A stretch of 64,000 bases of DNA from Larus michahellis (GCF_964199755.1 NC_133896.1:176627092-176691091), one strand, 5' to 3'; positions 53,601 to 63,540 are shown, counted from the stretch's first letter. Notes: generated from the sequence alone by a model not told the origin. Translations and numbers: made by a program.

Positions 53601-56600
53601 AATCTCCATTTCACTGTAAATTTTTAATATATGATTGCTTTCATTTCAATTATATTCAACTCAAAACAGTTATTAACAAAGATTTTTAAAAAAAATGAAT
53701 ACCTCGGTCTGACCTTCATGGGCACTGGATTCATGAGTGACACGAATAGCCTAAAATTGAAACATATTTCAATCAGATTTTAAATGAGACACTTCCATTG
53801 TTTTAAGAATCACAGTTTGCCCTTCGTTTTATCAAATGTCATAGATGTAAATATTTTTGTTCAGTGCTTGTAATAAATAAATGAAAAAATAATAAATAAA
53901 TCATCTCCACTTCGAAGGATATCAGAAGACCAATATTTCAGTTTCATCACAGTCAGTTCAAATCAAATACCTAACAGTTTGAAACCGCACTTTTATACAC
54001 AGAAAAGACTATAGGCAAGTGTTTTTGTTATGTATCACTTCTTAAGCAGACAAAACACTTTAGATAGAAGCTCTGATCAGATACCTTGTGTCCAACATTT
54101 CTACAGAAAATGTCATCAAACCTCTACTGTTTCTCTTTGTTATGACTTCCCTCAGCCACATGTTAACAACCTTATTCCTGAGAGCTTCACAATAAGCTTA
54201 AATTGAACTCAGGCTCGGAAATAATTTGAAAGGGTGTCATCATTACCATCAGGAGAAACAGCACCATTCTCCCCTTCCACCACTGCCCAGATGTTTCTGC
54301 CACATCCCTTCAAACAGCACTAATGATCTGTCTAACCACACTATCAGCTAGCTCATCTAATTGTTTGGGGGGGGGGGGGGGGGGGGAGGGGGGAAGGAGA
54401 TTATATTTCAGCAAAATCAGCTCTTTGTGTGCCCCAAACTGCTACCGCCAAAGAGGGATGACTAGAAGGCACAAATGAAAGGAGGCAGCAGAAGGACCAT
54501 CCTTTCAGCTATAGCCCCAGATCAGCTTAAATTGACCATTAAACTGCATCCTGAACACACTAAAAACATTATGCATGCATTTCTCATCCATTTCAAAGTC
54601 ATTTTAAACTAAGACAGTGAATTAATACAGATGAGGAACGTCGACAAAATCCATTCTGCTGACTGAGCTATGGGCAGGCAGGAATACTTTACCAAAGCAG
54701 GGTTTTCTTTGTATCAACTGTCTGATCACAAGCTCATGTGTAAAATCGAATTGTTTAAGTGCTTCACTGTATCAAGTCCTGCTCATGCAAATAATTCTTG
54801 TACCATTTTAAATAAAAGTAAAACCACATGATACCAACTTCATAAGTTTCTAGATATTTGGCCCTCTCTTCCGGAGTCATAGATAATGAATCTTCTAGGA
54901 ACTTCTTCAGTGAAGAATTAGTTTCTTAAAAAAATAAAAAAGACATAATTATAGAATCATAGAATGGTTCCGGTTAGAAGGGTTAGTTATGAGTTTGAGT
55001 CATGCTTTAACTCCAGCTTCACTCAAAGCTTACAGAATGCTTATATCCAACGAAAGATTTAAAGATATAATTACATCGTATCTTTAAGACACTGAAGGCT
55101 GACTGCAAGAGGAATTGCTACCTGCTGCAGTTTGCAATGTTTCGAGTGCTTTAGTTCGTGGATTAGGACGAAATACTGGTTTTCTAATTACAGGTAGAAA
55201 TGCTCTTTGAATAGAAATCATCCTTTATGAATGGTTATATTCGGAGAAAATAGTACAAAACCCATCCTTCCCTTAATGCCTCCCCACAGTTAAAGAAAAA
55301 AAGGGAAAAGCCAAAAAAAAAAACCCAACCAACCAAAAAAACCTTACCAAAGTTCATTTTATCTCTGTTGTTTGCAATAGCATGAATTAGCCCAATTGTT
55401 CCACAAGCATTGTTAATGGTCTGCTTCATGAAATACACTGATGATTTGACATCTTGCCCCTTGGCTTTTATTCTCTCTTCTTCTTCTGTTCTGAAGGTTT
55501 CATACTAGAAGGAAAATTACAGACATTTCACAAGTAGTACAAATAAATAGTGGCTACATTATTCAAGCAAAAATAATTTTAAAAAAGCAAAAGCTAAATA
55601 AAAAAAAAAAACCCAAAACCTCAACCTGTAATTCGAAACACTTAACAAGCATGGTCCAACAAATACGTGTAAACTTACTCAACTGAACACTTAAACCAAT
55701 GCCTTGTCACTAGCCAAAACACAGTCACACTTGAAACATCATTTGGAAATATGTGTTAAATAACATAATTTCAAAAATGGTAAAAATTTTTCCTTGATCA
55801 GAGCACCTGTCACCGTCCCTCTTCAATCCAGCAAAAAGCTTTAAAGAACAGAGGTCTCAAAGCATTATCAAGCAAACCATAGTATTTCAGATGTTTAATC
55901 AACATGAAACACTTTTACAAGTTCCATTTTTACATTTCAATTTTCAGGAATACAAAATAAGATTTTTATAATGCTCATGGCCTCAAAACAGGCCCTTCAA
56001 AAGCCATATTCATAAAATGAATGTTTATTTTCTGTAGCAAAAGAAAGAATTTAGTTTGATTGAATAATCTAAAGTACTTGTTTTGTAAAGATCATAACTG
56101 AATAAGATCTGTTACACTGTGCAACAGTGTGTTGGTTTTGTGATTTTTTTTGTTGGTTCTTTTTTGTGGGCGGAAGTGTTTTTCAGTTTTATCTTTAGCT
56201 GCATTATTATTTTTTTTTATTTCAAGATTTTCATCTCATACATAAAAAGAATGAAAGAAAACTGCAAATGTTCCAGACAATGCTGTTCTTTCTTCCTCCT
56301 TTGCCTGTTTTACTAGGTACTTTTGTATACAAAAAAATACTGAAGTAGATGGGGTTTTTATCCAACTATGACAAAAGCGAAGTTTGCATGCAGAATGTTA
56401 TCACAGAACTCTTCCTGAAAACCCATGAGAAATTTCTCTCAGATTCTATGTACCATCAGTGACAAACAAAACCAAGAAGTTTTTCCAGCATCGTGATTCC
56501 ACGCTTGCAGCTTGTCTGAATGTTCTGAATGGTCTAAGTAACAGCAAGAGCATTTACAAAGCATTTTAATTTGATACCACTTATCTACAAGTTAACAAAA

Positions 56601-58815
56601 ATTGCCTTAATTGAAAAAAAAACTTCATAGAGTATAATTGGACAAAAGTTCACATTAGATAAGGTAAACAATATAGCTGCCATTCACTCCCTGCCAACCA
56701 AAATAAACTCCATGGCAAAAATAAATATATAAATGTTGAGAATACTGAAAATATGACTTTGAGCAAGGGTTAGACCAGATCACCTCAAGAGGTCCCTCCT
56801 AACCCGAGCTGTCCCATGACATGTTTTCATTGGGCCATGCCCAAAATGCCCAACGCTCACAGTATTCAGTCTGTCTTAGAGCCTACAATGCAGACTAAGA
56901 AAGTCATTGGCCTTTAAACTGGACAATAACCCTGAGATTATCTGTATGCTAACAAGAGTACGTTGCCCTAAAAGCAAGTTCAAGCAAATTGATACATTGG
57001 AAACATAAAAGAAAGGAACTTCTAGACAGAAGAACAAAGACATGATAGAAAAGTGTTTACAAAGGCAGCAAAATTAATTGAGCCACACTTTCATAAATGT
57101 AGACACATACAAGATGCATAAATAAACAGCAAATTAAATAAAAGCAGACTGTAACAGGCATATTGAAAGGGAGTCTGAGAAGGAAAAAAATAGTCCAGAA
57201 ATACAGAATAACGCTCAAGAATCTTATAGAGTTCACACTGAATAACAAAAGCTTCAGAACATTGGGACTTCACATGAAAGATTCAGCCTTCATGCACTCA
57301 GGCTAAACAGTTGATTGAAATACTTGTGTCCCTTATGTTTCTGAAGAATTAACATGCTGGAGAAAATATCAAATATTTGACTGGTGGTCAAATTTGATTG
57401 ATCAATGCAACAGAGTATATGCTGTTTCTCTGGCTGTTTGTCATATGCTTCTTGAGGATGAAATGAGATACACTTTCTGGGATGAGAGGGAGATCGTTCT
57501 TTCCCATGGAATGATGCTTCCTTAGCATGATCCAAGAAAGGAAGTTTGCACTGGCAGGGAGGCAAAAGAAAAGCGACAGTCATAGAAGGAGCTCCGACCT
57601 GTAGCTCAGGCAGCCAGACAGAACCCACAGCACACAGAAAACAATGCTGCAAAGGTGACAGAAATTTCCTGAAAGCACGTGAGGATAGTTAAGAGTTTGC
57701 TAAAATTCAAAACTATTGAGGTAGCTGAAATCAAGCCTGAAAAGGACTGCCTATGTAGCTGTTCTGGAGAAACTGAGAATGCAAGGGTTTACAGGACCTA
57801 ACGAGTAAGAGGACTGACCTAATCACTCTTCTCTCTATTTAAACAGGTTTTGTTATAGAAGTTAAGCTTTAATAGCTAACTGCTTTATCCTTATAAACCA
57901 CATGTTGTTTTTGAGAAACGTATTAAAAGGAAGAAGTTACGGCAGATTCACCTCAAACATTTTGTCTGACCTTATCACAATCCCATAAAATTTTTATAAA
58001 TTGAAAGATTAATATGAATCACACATTTCGACCTACGTAACACTTGAAGGAGATATTCAAGATGAATGTCTTTTCTAAGTAGAAACATACGATGACATAA
58101 AATAAGCAGACTTGAAGATTTAACCAAATCAAGTATTTAAAAGTCTAACGGAGAGGAAGAAGGGGGAAGGGAATTCTCTTTCATCTTAGAAATATGCCGC
58201 ATCTGTCCAAGAAGCAAAAGCCATACAGATACTGATGACTGAACTAAAAGTGGATTGAAGTTTGGTCAGTGCAACAGTAAGAAAACTCAAAAAGTAGTTG
58301 CATTTGATACAGTCCTACACCCTACCTCTTATTTTGCTTATGCTAAAAGAAGCAAACAGAGCCACTTCACAGTACATATTAAAAAAAAAAAGAAAGAAAA
58401 GCCTTAAATTGTCTGTAATAGAAAAATGTGAGGTGCATTTCTCTGTGCTTCTACATTAGCTTTTCCCACTCCAACTTGAAAAGAAATTGGAAATATACAT
58501 GTAAGGTTATCAAAAGAAGGTTAAAAAAAGGAAGCATTTTGTTGGTGTTTTTAATTAAGGAGTCTCTTGAGTAAGGTTTGAGTCTCATCTTGATTCTATT
58601 ATGACACCAAAGTACAAAATTCAAACTATTCATTCCCATTTCATTTACAACAAAAGTGATTAGCTGATTATTAAATAAACATTTACCTTTTCTGTTATCG
58701 GAAAGAGAAGTAGGACTGCACAGACAGGTCTTGGCACCATGCTAAGCAGTTCTGGTTCCATACCATAAACATCTACAAATTGCCAGTCAGGATGTATACC
58801 TAACTGCTTGAGAAA
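26601..58815 (-). CDS. UCHL3: UCHL3, ubiquitin C-terminal hydrolase L3 (spliced, 5' partial)
   Basis: UCHL3 is a cytosolic cysteine protease of peptidase family C12. It removes small adducts and short peptides from the C terminus of ubiquitin and also acts on NEDD8. Seven exons on the minus strand join as 58815-58687, 55504-55348, 54924-54839, 53750-53703, 30577-30502, 27989-27931 and 26684-26601. All frames match across the splices and give 212 residues plus the stop. By alignment with the mammalian protein from memory these are residues 19-230, so 18 N-terminal residues are missing to the right. Catalytic Cys95 (NNACGTIGL), His169 (VDLHFIAL) and Asp184 (YELDGRKP) and oxyanion Gln89 are present. 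The C terminus is [14 protein letters not shown]1 is shorter and differs here, so UCHL3 is firm. No frameshift or premature stop was seen. Confidence 0.97.
26685..27930 (-). other. UCHL3: UCHL3 intron (last)
   Basis: A 1.25-kb intron with donor GTATGA and acceptor TTTTCCCTAG. Immediately after the donor it contains an AT-rich palindromic insert between 20-bp direct repeats (27824-27901). No gene seen. Confidence 0.9.
27824..27901. repeat. 20-bp direct repeats flanking a 38-bp AT palindromic spacer
   Basis: ATAGCAAGACTTTTGTATAA occurs exactly at 27824-27843 and 27882-27901. The 38-bp spacer is almost all A/T and rich in ATAAATATTTAT-type inverted repeats. It looks like a tiny insertion with a target-site duplication, or a local tandem duplication. 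It starts about 30 bp past the UCHL3 exon donor. Confidence 0.85.
27931..27989 (-). CDS. UCHL3: UCHL3 exon, residues 184-203 (catalytic Asp184)
   Basis: A 59-nt exon with acceptor GTTTCAACAG and donor GAG|GTATGA. Its first two bases complete the split Asp184 codon, the third member of the Cys-His-Asp triad. It reads [20 protein letters not shown], matching mammalian UCHL3 as I know it, with small changes near the end. It leaves in phase 0. Confidence 0.97.
27990..30501 (-). other. UCHL3: UCHL3 intron, no gene seen
   Basis: A 2.5-kb AT-rich intron with donor GTAAGA and acceptor CAACAG. It contains only short A/T runs (for example near 28970 and 29280). No embedded gene or recognisable element. 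Confidence 0.85.
30502..30577 (-). CDS. UCHL3: UCHL3 exon, residues 159-183 (catalytic His169)
   Basis: A 76-nt exon with acceptor TTGTCTTGCAG and donor TTGG|GTAAGA. It begins [15 protein letters not shown], where the H is the catalytic His169. The following [10 protein letters not shown] differs from the mammalian VHVDGHLYEL I recall, at 175 (Asn for His) and 177 (Gly for Asp). The exon starts inside the crossover loop, in phase 0, and ends one base into the Asp184 codon. Confidence 0.97.
31285..31515 (+). repeat. probable ancient amniote interspersed repeat remnant
   Basis: The words AAAGATCCATCTAGCCCAAT, TTGTTCCCAACTACAGCAAG and GCAACTGATGGTCTTATTTC resemble a repeat common in turtle and crocodile genomes (GGTCCATCTAGCCCAGTATC-type, ending in a segment about a small remaining lesion of TGATGG then CTATC). 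The family assignment is from memory and uncertain. No coding frame. Confidence 0.4.
35849..36082 (-). other. orphan open frame of about 77 codons, not recognised
   Basis: A minus-strand frame inside the long UCHL3 intron, opened two codons after a TGA and ending TGA at 35849. Its peptide has an ordinary protein-like composition, containing [17 protein letters not shown] and, near the end, [17 protein letters not shown]. It has no ATG near its beginning, the first internal Met falling about 23 codons in, and no clear acceptor. I recognise no family. It may be a decayed gene fragment or chance. Confidence 0.15.
36628..36641. repeat. poly-T tract (14 bp)
   Basis: Short T homopolymer, poly-A in the UCHL3 sense direction. 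No element attached. Confidence 0.8.
39130..39339 (-). other. candidate in-frame cassette exon of UCHL3 (70 codons)
   Basis: On the minus strand the sequence TTCTTTTTTAATGTTTATGTAG is followed by 210 nt open in one frame only, then by the donor GTAAGTG. The other two forward frames hit stops. A plausible branch point (GGCTAAG) lies about 30 nt upstream of the acceptor. The predicted peptide begins with serines ([16 protein letters not shown]), continues through [13 protein letters not shown] and a basic [12 protein letters not shown] segment, and ends GLHSV. I counted 12 CpGs by hand, far denser than the surrounding intron. The flanking UCHL3 exons join in phase 0 and 210 is a multiple of three, so inclusion would add 70 residues between Glu158 and Ala159. 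I recognise no family. The frame also stays open past the donor to 38878, which weakens the argument. It could instead be part of an unknown nested transcript or a chance segment. Confidence 0.35.
40087..40155 (+). repeat. probable ancient LINE/CR1-like 3' remnant
   Basis: GACCAGAAAGGACCATTGTG, then GATGATTTAGTTTTGATC and CCACACAGGCCACAG, resembles the AGAAGGGACCATTGTGATCATCTAGTCTGACCTCCTG-type tail known from old amniote repeats. Heavily diverged. Family uncertain. Confidence 0.45.
40715..40860 (+). repeat. probable ancient amniote repeat remnant
   Basis: ACAGGTCTTAGAACCAATCC, then TTGAAGAGCCTCGCTAGC and CCAGCTATTTGGAAATCC, resembles a widespread old element with an AGAACCGATCCCTG...ACTCC...AACCAGTTATGCACC body. 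Strongly diverged, and recognition is from memory. Confidence 0.35.
44921..44943 (+). repeat. (AAAT)n microsatellite
   Basis: AAAT repeated five times plus AAA. Confidence 0.92.
48136..48245 (+). repeat. G/T-only low-complexity tract with G-runs
   Basis: About 110 bp composed almost solely of G and T, with runs of four to six G separated by T runs, ending in a 13-T stretch. On the UCHL3 sense strand it is C/A-rich. The G-runs suit intramolecular G-quadruplex formation on the plus strand. Confidence 0.88.
51888..52900 (+). mobile_element. CR1 LINE, 5'-truncated, with reverse-transcriptase C-terminal half
   Basis: A one-kilobase CR1 copy inside the long UCHL3 intron, antisense to the gene. 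It begins within the ORF2 reverse-transcriptase domain and shows [10 protein letters not shown], then KFADDTKL (the catalytic FADD box). A G-run near 52030 shifts the frame, after which the second frame reads [15 protein letters not shown] and [14 protein letters not shown] second shift near 52440 precedes the last part ([27 protein letters not shown]). It ends with GGACTAGATGATCTCC, GGTCCCTTCCAACC and two ATGATTCT units. The frameshifts mean it is dead. I see no clear target-site duplication. Confidence 0.96.
53703..53750 (-). CDS. UCHL3: UCHL3 exon, residues 143-158 (crossover loop, first part)
   Basis: A 48-nt exon, [16 protein letters not shown], with an acceptor ending TTTTAG and donor GAG|GTATTC. 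It is phase 0 at both ends. Residues from about 147 onward begin the active-site crossover loop, which restricts UCHL3 to small ubiquitin adducts. Confidence 0.97.
53751..54838 (-). other. UCHL3: UCHL3 intron with poly-G tract
   Basis: A 1.1-kb intron. It contains the poly-G tract at 54367 and otherwise nothing recognisable. Its donor is the atypical GTTGGT. Confidence 0.9.
54367..54386 (+). repeat. poly-G tract (20 bp, extended by A(G)6)
   Basis: Twenty G residues followed by A, six G and AAGG. The sense strand of UCHL3 carries the C-run, so any quadruplex would form in DNA on the non-sense strand. Confidence 0.9.
54839..54924 (-). CDS. UCHL3: UCHL3 exon, residues 114-142
   Basis: An 86-nt exon with acceptor TATTTTTTTAAG. 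The first two bases complete Glu114, then [20 protein letters not shown] and AKYLETYE follow. Frame continuity with the next exon (AIRV, phase 0) forces the exon to end at GAA, position 54839, so the intron starts GTTGGT. A competing GTATCA lies four bases farther on. The last residue is Glu where I recall Asp in mammals. Confidence 0.95.
54925..55347 (-). other. UCHL3: short UCHL3 intron with CR1 scrap at its 3' end
   Basis: A 423-bp intron with donor GTAAGG. The donor is followed at once by a U-rich and GGTTGG-rich tract (55310-55342). A minus-oriented CR1 tail sits 26 bp from the acceptor. Confidence 0.92.
54951..54986 (-). repeat. CR1 3' tail fragment, same strand as UCHL3
   Basis: ATAGAATCATAGAATGGTTC, then CGGTTAGAAGGG, is the reverse complement of the CR1 end (CCTTCCAACC, AACCATTCTATGATTCTAT). 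It is the one CR1 piece in the window that points the same way as the genes, and it lies in the branch-point region of the exon 114-142 acceptor. Confidence 0.8.
55348..55504 (-). CDS. UCHL3: UCHL3 exon, residues 62-114 (catalytic Cys95)
   Basis: A 157-nt exon with acceptor TTTTCCTTCTAG and donor TTTG|GTAAGG. It reads [19 protein letters not shown], then [20 protein letters not shown], then [13 protein letters not shown]. Gln89 of the oxyanion hole and the nucleophile Cys95 are both present in the standard [12 protein letters not shown] setting. It enters in phase 0 and leaves one base into codon 114. Confidence 0.98.
55505..58686 (-). other. UCHL3: UCHL3 intron, no gene seen
   Basis: A 3.2-kb intron with donor GTAAAT and acceptor TTTTCCTTCTAG. 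It contains a degraded CR1 tail at 56766. A 120-codon minus-strand frame at 57290-57652 has no motif and is treated as chance. Confidence 0.88.
56766..56823 (+). repeat. degraded CR1 3' tail
   Basis: GGGTTAGACCAGATCACCTC, then AGAGGTCCCTCCTAACCC and TGTCCCATGACATG, matches the GGTTGGACTAGATGACCT...AGGTCCCTTCCAACC...ATTCTATGATT order with many changes. Confidence 0.65.
58687..58815 (-). CDS. UCHL3: UCHL3 exon, residues 19-61 (second coding part; first in window)
   Basis: A 129-nt exon with acceptor TTTTTTACTTTTCCAG and donor AAAAG|GTAAAT, phase 0 at both ends. It encodes [19 protein letters not shown], then [15 protein letters not shown], then LLLFPITEK, matching mammalian UCHL3 with Ile, Asp and Glu substitutions. 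The initiator exon for the first 18 residues is not found between here and the window edge. Confidence 0.97.
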
Positions 58816-60983
58816 CTGGAAAAGTAAAAAATAGAATAATATTAAATGAGTATGCTCATATACCTACCTTTTTAGAAGCATAACAGAGTATTTACAATAT
58901 GAAATACATTGCAACAACCCATACTTTCCAAAATCTAAGGAGACTAAACGAGATTCAAGTTTTAATAAACAAATAAATCATAATGCTAATCAAGACAATC
59001 AAAATTCCCATGTTTTATTTATTTAGATAGCTTTATGAAATGGAAGTGAAAACAATCCTAGCACTATTTACTAAAGCATTAAAGCATAAGCATTTCAGCC
59101 ATTTGGAAAGTGTTTTGCCACAAATACAAGAATACCAAATATTCACTTTAACTTGAAATCACAGGTCAGAGCACATATGAATAACCTTATGATATTATTT
59201 GACTCCATGAGTACTTCAGAATACCTGACACCATTGCTTATGTTGGAGATATTGGGTTTCAGCAACTTAAAAAAAATTGTGATCTTCAATAGCCTTTTGA
59301 GCAAAGAGACACAAGATATGTATTTTAGTAGGTGTACCTTTTAGGGTGTTCTTTCACATGAAAAATCCTTTCAAACTATGATAGAGTAACATATTTTGAA
59401 GTAGACAAAGATTAAGTGCCACACAATAATCGTAAATCTTCAAGTAATTCTCAGTTGCTTCTTTAGAACTCCTGAATGGCACCTAAGCCAAAGGCTTTCT
59501 GATCCTCTTTCCTACATTATAGCTATATGTCACAATACAAAAAGGGATTTTAGATCTTTTACCTAACATTAATCCACTTAAGAACAAAAGAGACACTGTA
59601 GCACCTACTAAGCTTCGACAACCTTAGCCTATAATTGGGTGCTCACTTTTAAATCAGATATTCTTTTACTCAGATAAGTTATGTACCACAACAGTTGCAC
59701 AATTAATAACGATATATGATCTAAACCAGTTTGAAATATTTGTGTTATCAGAGTCTAGAAGAATGTAACTGTGTTCAGAAACTATTGTTACTGTACACAC
59801 ACTGACCATTCATAATTATAAGAAAAAGCTAGTGGTAGACTGTGGCATACACAAATACTATTTTGAAATACTACTTCTACTGGTAAAAGAATACATTTTG
59901 GAGAAAAACAAGATGTGTGAGCCTTATGTATTTTCCAAAAAGGTAACATTTCACAACTTACTGTATTTCTGCTGGAAAAGTCATAATCTATAGGAAAATC
60001 TTACTCAGTCACCTGGGGCTCTCGAGTTTAAAATAAGGAAAGTCTGCTGACAGAGAGCTGCAAATTTAAATGCCTGAAAATACATGCAGTAAATAATATT
60101 CCTCTACCCTCTCTAATGGAAAAAAACAATGAATTCCTAAAGCAGTTCTTTAGCCAGCTCTCAACAAAACTCAACTCTGCAGTTCAACATACTGTTCCCT
60201 AAAGTGATACTGGAGAAGACCAGAGTAATTTGCCCGTTATCTTTATTAGATGGGAAAGGTTATTTTAAAAGCTTCATTATACTTCCTGCCCAATGCTATT
60301 TGAGGAAATCCATTTATTGATACATTTGCAGTAAAGATGCTTAAGAATCACGTAAGATGATAAGCCTAAATGAAAGGCATAAATGACTCTTCTTTCCATA
60401 ATCCACCTATGCACAAGAATTCAGTAACAGTTATGCTTTATTTGAGTAGATTCATACCTACAGAGATGTAACTGTAAGAAATATTCAAAACGAATATTTT
60501 ATTAAAACAAAACACAAGAACATACAACGAAATACAAGTGTCTTCATCTAACATGAGATCCCTTCAAATACCAGTTTCAGCTTGTGTTGGGCAAGAGGCA
60601 AGGTGGTTGTCTTTCAGGAGACAAAGCCAAGGGGCTGACTCTCAATATTTGCAGATATAAAGGAGACAATTTCTACAAAGGCTGAATATATGGACAAGTA
60701 TTTATAAAGAATAAGGAAGATTTTTACCAGTAACACTTAGGAGTACCTTCTACAAGGGGGCAAAACAATAGCAAATATACACACCCTGAAGTTTATTAAG
60801 AGAATGAAGCTGCAGTTTGCAGCCAGTGTTTTGAGGTGAAAAAAACCCAAACCAACCCCACACTTTACCATTTTAAATGCATTATTCTATTTCCATTTTA
60901 CACTGCAAGACATGACAACAGAAGATGGATAGACATAGTGCTTAGAGATATGGTTTAGTGATGGGTTTTGTCAGAGTTACGCT

Positions 60984-61047
60984 GCTGGTTGGATTAGATG
61001 ATCTGAAAGGTCCCTTCCAACCTAGGCGATCTATGATTCTATGATTT
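60984..61047 (+). repeat. CR1 3' tail
   Basis: GGTTGGATTAGATGATCTGA, then AAGGTCCCTTCCAACC and CTATGATTCTATGATT. A well-preserved, very short copy. Confidence 0.92.
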
Positions 61048-61990
61048 AGGTTTGAAAAAAGTTTAAAGAGTATCTTGGAAAAATTAATATGGCTTTCTGT
61101 GTATCTACAGTAATAATCTATACAGTTCACAGAGCTAGTTCAGTATTTGATTATGGCTGCTTTGCAAAATATGGAGATTTTCTTTTCATAAGGCCACGTA
61201 AACACTTTTCCCCATTTTTCTCTTTTTCTTACACTACCTACTAATAATAAAGAACACAGATTGACTATAAATTCAAAGAGGAAAAGGGGGATGATAAAGT
61301 ACCTTTATCAAGCTCTTAAGGAAATCTTGTTCCCTTATGTAGAGGTTTGTGGTACTGGACACAAGTCATAATTAAGGCTTTGCAGAACCTACCCTTTTTG
61401 ACTAGTTTAGAAAACAAGATAGTTTTGAAGTACAATAAGAAAATTCAGTAGAGAAGATTGCTTATTTAATACACCAAGCTCTTTTGGTTCTGTACGACCT
61501 TTAAGTCTTGCCAAGATTGGCAAGAAGGGCAAACCGTTATCTTTTAATGAAAATGGGGAAAAGGGAAAGTGTTAAGTATTTACTAGCTGATGAAACAGAA
61601 GACAGTATTTTTTGAACTCCTATTCTAACCCTCTTGGTTGTGAAGATAATTACCCCTTTGTGAATAGCAAAAAAAAAAAAAAAAAGCTGAAGGGGAAGGG
61701 AGTACATGTATAAGCGCATTAAAATACTCCTAGTACTTTCCTTACTAAGCCAACAACTAATCTTTCCATCATTTTTACTGCTGTCATTCAGAACGGCGGG
61801 AAAAGTAATGCCACTGAAAAAAACCTATTTAATATTTTGCAAGATTACATGAAATAAAGTTACAAAACCCCAATAAAATAAAAACAACACTGACCTAGAA
61901 AAAGCCCCCACAACCAGAAAAATCAATACTAGAAGGATCACATTAAGCTACTGGACAAATAAGTGATTTAGGATCTCCTGTCCTGTTCCA

Positions 61991-62058
61991 CAACAAAAAA
62001 ACCAACCAAAACAAACAAAAAACCCACAAACCCCAAATCAACAAAACACTCCCTAAAC
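61991..62058 (+). repeat. C/A-rich low-complexity tract
   Basis: Irregular AACCAACC/AAACAAAC/AACCCAC sequence with almost no G or T for about 65 bp. Similar in type to the tract at 25490-25568. Confidence 0.85.
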
Positions 62059-63540
62059 CCAAAAATACCTACTCAAACTCCTAAATGAACTATTCAACAT
62101 AACTAAAACTCCACAGATATAGGGTGCCTTTCATTACTCACGTTACCGTACTGCCTAGAATTTTTACAGTCTAAAAAATTATAAGTTTCAGTATACAATG
62201 AGTGATGACTAGAAGTGATGGTCAGCACTACAGAGAACAGCAAGAGCATAGGCTTAGTAAGACAGGTAGTGATCTTAACACACAAGCAGCCTAACAACTT
62301 TATTGTTGAATTATTTAAAAAAAAAAAAAATTAAAAAAAAAAGCCAGGAAGAGATCCAAAATAGGCAAAGGAGATACCTCTGTGTATCAAGAGGGTTTAA
62401 TTCAGGCCTGAGGAAAAAAAAAAAATATAAAGATATCCTTCTGAAAATTTAGTAAGTAGATGATAAAAACTGGCAGCATAAAACCGTGTGTAAAAGAGAC
62501 TGACAGACAGGTAACCGATGAATAATAGAGGGCAGGATGGGAAGAACCCTTAAAACAAATATATAGAGCTTATTTTTAATGTGGAGATGTGCAAAGAAAA
62601 AAAAAGGAGTTCAATCAGTGACATAGCCAGATAAGTAGTCTTTTGCAACTGTGTTCTGAATGGATAAAAGCAAGGCAAGACTGTATTTAATTTAACAGGG
62701 TCAGGGAGAAGAAAGTTTGCAGGAATAAAACCAAGTTGTTAGGAACCAGGAAAAGTTCTTTACAGGGACAAAAATCCCTATTAGATGTGACACAGGAAGG
62801 TCAGAAATGAGATGCCACAAGCAACAACTTCAGTTTTGGCAAACTACCTGAATACCTTAGTCATAACTAATTTAAACCTCCTTTTTTTCTCCCTCAGTCT
62901 TTTTCTAGCTCTTTCCTAGGCCAGACAAAGATGCTGGTACAAAAAGGAGTCAGTTATGCACCAGAAGGTGAAGCAACCACTTCCCCACTGACAAAAACAT
63001 TCCTGTTTTAGGACAGCAGGCAGTTCTCTATGCCTTTTAGACAGTGTCAGTCATAGGGAGGGACCTCTGCTGCTTCGCATTCCAATTATTCAGTGACTAC
63101 CCATTTCTGACTATTCTTAAGTTATATGTCTTCAAGCATGTACCTTAGAAAAGGAAAAAAAAAAAAGATACTTGGCTTACTTGGCTACATTACAGAAGTC
63201 TTACAGGGGCTCAGGAAGAACAGCAGCAACAACAAAAAACACCACACATGTCTCTATCTAGTTTATTAACTTTTTCAGAACTTTGTTTTTACTGATTATT
63301 GCCACATTTTCAGTTGTCTCTTTTCTTGTTGTATTAAAACACCTTCCTGCATGCTTCTTGGATTTTCCCTGGTCCATCTAACCATTAGACAAGAAGCCAC
63401 TTTTGAAATTACTTTCCCCCCGACACACACACCTTATCTGTACTTCTCGTGAATTTCTCCTTTCCCCCAGTATTCCAGAAGGCCGTTCCTTCTCACCTGA
63501 TTATTAATGTTTTCAACTAGCTAAGGGGGACTGAAGAGAA

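Larger units (their letters stand above)
30578..53702 (-). other. UCHL3: UCHL3 long intron (23 kb) within the crossover-loop coding region
   Basis: By far the longest intron visible in the gene, bounded by donor GAG|GTATTC and acceptor CTTGCAG, phase 0 on both sides. It contains a candidate cassette exon (39130-39339), a 1-kb CR1 (about 51888-52900), probable old repeat remnants (about 31290, 40087, 40715), low-complexity tracts (36628, 44921, 48136) and an orphan frame (35849-36082). The remainder shows no gene. Open frames at 33496-33834 and 45085-45444 carry no motifs or splice context. Confidence 0.85.

Noticed and set aside
57290..57652. 120-codon minus-strand frame in a UCHL3 intron
   Set aside because: No motif, no homologue I recognise and no donor. 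Including it in UCHL3 would insert between residues 61 and 62 with a stop.
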